A model generated the notes under the pieces. It was not told the origin of the DNA and made no database searches. It saw only the letters and a list, made by a program, of their open reading frames with translations. Made by a program: the position numbers and the translations under genes. Positions 7,220 to 9,166 of a DNA stretch of 9,166 nt are shown here, in pieces. The DNA lies in NCBI GenBank assembly GCA_012728505.1, contig JAAYEY010000136.1, positions 1 to 9,166 of the forward strand, given 5' to 3'. The DNA comes from Synergistaceae bacterium (GTDB taxonomy: Bacteria > Synergistota > Synergistia > Synergistales > Synergistaceae). The first letter of the stretch is position 1; each line of letters starts with the position of its first letter.

Positions 7220-7582
7220 TTAGACGTCCTCTCTGCGGCAAGTGACTGAGGAGCTCTCCGTTTCCCAGACACTTACCTCATAAAGCACACAGTTATCGCG
7301 ATTTAATGGCTTGTCCAGTTTTTTAAATATCCATTTGGCAATATACTCAGCAGTCGGCTGAGGAAGGACTTCATTAATGTAAGAATGGTCAAGTTTTGAT
7401 AATACAAGCTCTGATACAAACTTTTTGAGCTCGACGAAATCAAACACCATTCCTTCATCGTCCGGTTCTCCTTTGAGAACTACTGCGAGCCTGTACGTGT
7501 GCCCATGAAGTTTTTCACATTTCCCATGATAGTTTACAAGATTGTGGGCGGCGTCAAATTTAAAATCCTTTCGAAGAAACAT
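7220..7582 (-). CDS. queD: 6-carboxy-5,6,7,8-tetrahydropterin synthase QueD
   Basis: QueD converts dihydroneopterin triphosphate to 6-carboxytetrahydropterin, the second step towards preQ0 and queuosine in tRNA. The 120-residue product is normal for the family. Zinc ligands are H13 (FDAAH), H26 and H28 (LHGH). The catalytic cysteine is C22, giving the CxxxHGH arrangement of true QueD rather than the glutamate variant of folate-type PTPS-III. GMVFDF (44-49), LDHSYIN (64-70), PTAE (76-79) and E107 in the VWETES stretch complete the active site. The start is ATG with an AAAGGTG ribosome site 8 bases away. It is first in the operon and is followed by folE2 with two bases between stop and start. 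QueC, QueE and Tgt are not in this window, so whether the cell makes queuosine itself cannot be judged here. Confidence 0.96.
   Translation of the reverse strand: MFLRKDFKFDAAHNLVNYHGKCEKLHGHTYRLAVVLKGEPDDEGMVFDFVELKKFVSELVLSKLDHSYINEVLPQPTAEYIAKWIFKKLDKPLNRDNCVLYEVSVWETESSSVTCRREDV
7227..7232 (-). promoter_or_regulatory. Ribosome binding site choosing the GTG start of folE2
   Basis: The minus strand reads AGAGGA inside the last codons of queD, 9 bases from GTG at 7217-7215. The alternative TTG at 7241-7239 has only GGAG about 15 bases away. This favours the shorter, 257-residue product. Confidence 0.65.
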
Positions 7583-7622
7583 CGTTCACACACCTTTCAA
7601 ATCATCAGAAACCTTCTGGTAG

Positions 7623-7631
7623 ATTGTACCA
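7623..7631 (-). promoter_or_regulatory. Predicted extended -10 promoter for the queD operon
   Basis: The minus strand reads TGG followed by TACAAT (7628-7623), an extended -10 element with five of six consensus bases. No good -35 is found at 16-18 bases upstream, which extended -10 promoters tolerate. Transcription would start near 7616, about 34 bases before the queD ATG. It physically overlaps the -35 proposed for the divergent aldolase gene. Confidence 0.4.
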
Positions 7632-7653
7632 CTGCTTTAATAGATGATATACT
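7624..7653 (+). promoter_or_regulatory. Predicted extended -10 promoter for the aldolase-flavoprotein pair
   Basis: TGA plus TATACT (7645-7653) forms an extended -10 element. A weak -35, TTGTAC (7624-7629), lies 18 bases upstream of the hexamer. The start would be near 7660, about 20 bases before the TTG codon. An inverted repeat, ATAGA (7640-7644) and TCTAT (7653-7657) spaced by 8 bases, straddles the -10 and is a possible operator. Confidence 0.4.
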
Positions 7654-7665
7654 CTATCAAACAAA

Positions 7666-7672
7666 AAGGGGG
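7666..7672 (+). promoter_or_regulatory. Ribosome binding site for the TTG start of the aldolase
   Basis: AAGGGGG sits 8 bases before TTG at 7681. It is the only purine-rich site near the beginning of the conserved domain, and no ATG fits the family's N-terminus, so initiation at TTG is likely. Confidence 0.6.
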
Positions 7673-7680
7673 CATATAAA

Positions 7681-8580
7681 TTGAAATTATCAGGCATTTT
7701 TGCACCAGTCCCGACACCATTTTTAGCAGACGGTTCTCTTGACACAGAGTCATGGCGAATAAATCTCAGGATATGGAATGATTCTGCACTGGACGGTATC
7801 GTCATATGCGGATCCAATGGAGAGATGCCTTTTACAACAGTTGCAGAGCGCATTCTTTTGACAGAAATAGCCGCTGAAGAAACTGGTGGAAATCTAAAAC
7901 TTATGGCGGGCGCACATTTTCCTTCCACTCGAGAGACTATAGCATGCGCAAAAGCACTCGCATCGGCTGGAGCTGGCTCTCTTTTATTGCTTCCACCGCA
8001 CTATTTCAAAGGAAATCAGACGGCAATCCTTAATTACTTCATAGAAGTGGCTGACAATTCGCCAGTACCTATATTTATATATAACATGCCGGCAAATACT
8101 GGTGTTGATATGGAAACAGAAACAATCATATCCGCTTCTCAGCATCCCAATATCAGAGGGATTAAAGATACATCTGGAAATATGACAAAATTAGGATACC
8201 TTGCTGCAGCTGCGCCTGAAGATTTTTCCGTCTTTGGTGGTACAGGAAACTGGTTTCTTGCGGCTCTTGTAATGGGTGCCTGCGGAGGCACAATGGCTGC
8301 ATCAATTCTTTACCCCAACACCTGTCGAAGAATATACACTTCGTTCAATGAAAACAACGTTAAGGATGCGATGGAACTGCAGGCCAAGCTCCTACCCGTA
8401 AGCGATGCTCTAACACGAAGGTTTGGAGTTCCCGGGCTTAAAGCGGCCCTTGACAGTAAAGGAATGAGAGGCGGGCCTTGTAGATTGCCGCTGCTCCCTG
8501 TATCAGAAGAGGTCAAAAAAGAGATAATGGGTATTTTAGACAACTCCGGTCTCGATAAATATGAAACTTGGAGAAAGTAA
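7681..8580 (+). CDS. DapA-superfamily aldolase, HOGA1-like (4-hydroxy-2-oxoglutarate aldolase type)
   Basis: This is a 299-residue class I aldolase of the DapA/NAL (TIM-barrel) superfamily. The Schiff-base lysine is K162 in GIKDTSG, and the catalytic tyrosine is Y134 in IYNMPANTG. DapA proper carries GTTGE and an arginine in YNVPSRTG that binds aspartate-semialdehyde; here these are GSNGE (44-48) and N139, so lysine synthesis is unlikely. GSNGE followed by a phenylalanine and TTVAER, SQHPNI (153-158), PANTG (137-141), TRRFGVPGLK (245-254) and GGPCR (264-268) all recall human HOGA1, which cleaves 4-hydroxy-2-oxoglutarate to pyruvate and glyoxylate. The start is TTG with a good ribosome site. 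A flavoprotein gene follows after 22 bases, so the two are probably co-transcribed. The real substrate is uncertain: other pyruvate-dependent aldolases of this superfamily remain possible. Automated pipelines would likely call it dapA. Confidence 0.88.
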   Translation: MKLSGIFAPVPTPFLADGSLDTESWRINLRIWNDSALDGIVICGSNGEMPFTTVAERILLTEIAAEETGGNLKLMAGAHFPSTRETIACAKALASAGAGSLLLLPPHYFKGNQTAILNYFIEVADNSPVPIFIYNMPANTGVDMETETIISASQHPNIRGIKDTSGNMTKLGYLAAAAPEDFSVFGGTGNWFLAALVMGACGGTMAASILYPNTCRRIYTSFNENNVKDAMELQAKLLPVSDALTRRFGVPGLKAALDSKGMRGGPCRLPLLPVSEEVKKEIMGILDNSGLDKYETWRK

Positions 8581-8590
8581 ACATTTTAAA

Positions 8591-8595
8591 GGAGG
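8591..8595 (+). promoter_or_regulatory. Ribosome binding site setting the flavoprotein start
   Basis: AAAGGAGG is centred here, with GGAGG at 8591-8595 and ATG at 8603 after a 7-base spacer. An in-frame ATG at 8561 lies inside the aldolase gene and lacks a comparable site, so the shorter product is preferred. Confidence 0.8.
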
Positions 8596-8602
8596 AAGTT
8601 TG

Positions 8603-9166
8603 ATGGAGAATAAGAAAGTTCTTACCTTGCTTCTGGGAAGTCCCAGAATAGGCGGCAACACGGAAAATCTTGCTGACGCGCTTGCTGAAGGCGCTTCTGA
8701 GAAAGGCTATGAGATTAAAAAAGTTCACCTTGCAGCATTGACTCTGAAGGGGTGTACTGATTGTAGAAAATGTTGGAGTACAGGCAAACCTTGTATCCTA
8801 AATGATGACATGGATCAGGTCTATCCTGAGATAGAGGATGCTTCAGTTATCGCATTTGTTTCACCCCTATATTTTTACTCATGGTCTTCACAGATCAAGC
8901 CTGTATGGGACAGACTTATCCCCTACTACATGCCAGGAGCTCTCCGCACGACCCCTTCCAAAAAAGCAATACTCCTAGCTGCCGCAGGCGATAAAGAGGA
9001 TTTTGCTTTTGATGGTCTGCGTGCATCTTTCAAACTTACGGCAAATTTCCTCGGTTGGAAAATACTCGGGGAAGTATGCGCTCCAGACCTTTACTTTAAA
9101 GGAGACATAGAGACAAAAGGCACGAAATGGATTGAAGAGGCAAAAAAGCTAGGCCTTTCTCTTTAA
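8603..9166 (+). CDS. Flavodoxin-fold NAD(P)H-dependent FMN reductase / Isf-like flavoprotein
   Basis: The 187-residue product has the flavodoxin-like fold of the NADPH-dependent FMN reductase family. GSPRIGGNT (12-20) forms the FMN-phosphate loop, and SPLYFYSWSSQIKPVWDR (87-104) matches the family's flavin-contacting segment. Four cysteines at 51, 54, 57 and 64 are arranged CX2CX2CX6C. This is the compact motif reported to hold a 4Fe-4S cluster in archaeal iron-sulfur flavoprotein (Isf), so a combined flavin and cluster electron carrier is possible; many relatives keep only part of it. No signal peptide or membrane segment is seen, so it should be cytoplasmic. It lies 22 bases after the aldolase gene in the same direction, and its partner is unknown. 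The gene ends at the last base of the window. The physiological electron donor and acceptor cannot be inferred. Confidence 0.85.
   Translation: MENKKVLTLLLGSPRIGGNTENLADALAEGASEKGYEIKKVHLAALTLKGCTDCRKCWSTGKPCILNDDMDQVYPEIEDASVIAFVSPLYFYSWSSQIKPVWDRLIPYYMPGALRTTPSKKAILLAAAGDKEDFAFDGLRASFKLTANFLGWKILGEVCAPDLYFKGDIETKGTKWIEEAKKLGLSL

Noticed and set aside
7218..7241. TTG start of folE2 adding 8 residues
   Set aside because: It overlaps queD by 22 bases and has a poorly spaced ribosome site; GTG at 7217 matches the family N-terminus.
7606..7618. CAGAA/TTCTG hairpin upstream of queD as a possible preQ1 riboswitch
   Set aside because: Only a 5-bp stem with a 3-base loop, overlapping the predicted transcription start. 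No preQ1-I-like loop or A-rich tail is seen.
8561..8602. Upstream ATG extension of the flavoprotein (14 extra residues)
   Set aside because: It overlaps the aldolase 3' end and lacks a ribosome site, whereas ATG at 8603 has a near-perfect one and gives the usual family N-terminus.

Overview
The window carries ten complete protein-coding genes and no RNA gene, mobile element, CRISPR array or long repeat that I could recognise. Eight genes lie on the minus strand (positions 7582 down to 22). Two lie on the plus strand (7681 to 9166). The organism is a bacterium of low to moderate GC. A DivIVA protein, a YggS-HlyD-like pair beside it, frequent TTG/GTG starts and strong purine-rich ribosome binding sites suggest either Synergistota or a clostridial Firmicute. 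I lean weakly to Synergistota, which I infer from gene content and style, not from any marker in the window.

Minus strand, in transcription order: queD and folE2 (pterin steps of 7-deazaguanine/queuosine synthesis, with folE2 also able to feed folate), an RlmI-type 23S rRNA methyltransferase, a HAD phosphatase, a membrane-anchored HlyD-like protein and yggS (PLP homeostasis). Gaps or overlaps in this block are -7 to +15 bases, so it is very probably one operon driven from the 7583-7680 intergenic region. After a 223-base gap, divIVA and recG form a second unit with a good sigma-70-type promoter of their own (TTAACA, 18-base spacer, TATAAT). No clear terminator separates the units, so readthrough is possible.

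Plus strand: an aldolase of the DapA superfamily resembling 4-hydroxy-2-oxoglutarate aldolase (HOGA1) more than true DapA, followed 22 bases later by a small flavoprotein with an Isf-like four-cysteine motif. They face away from queD across a 98-base region in which the proposed promoters overlap.

Themes: translation/tRNA and rRNA modification (queD, folE2, rlmI), division and envelope (divIVA, HlyD-like, yggS), DNA repair (recG), and a separate small metabolic/redox pair. Most of this is housekeeping. I found no convincing undescribed system. The points that deserve a second look are the misannotation-prone aldolase, the overlapping divergent promoters, the cysteine-motif flavoprotein and the abbreviated division cluster.
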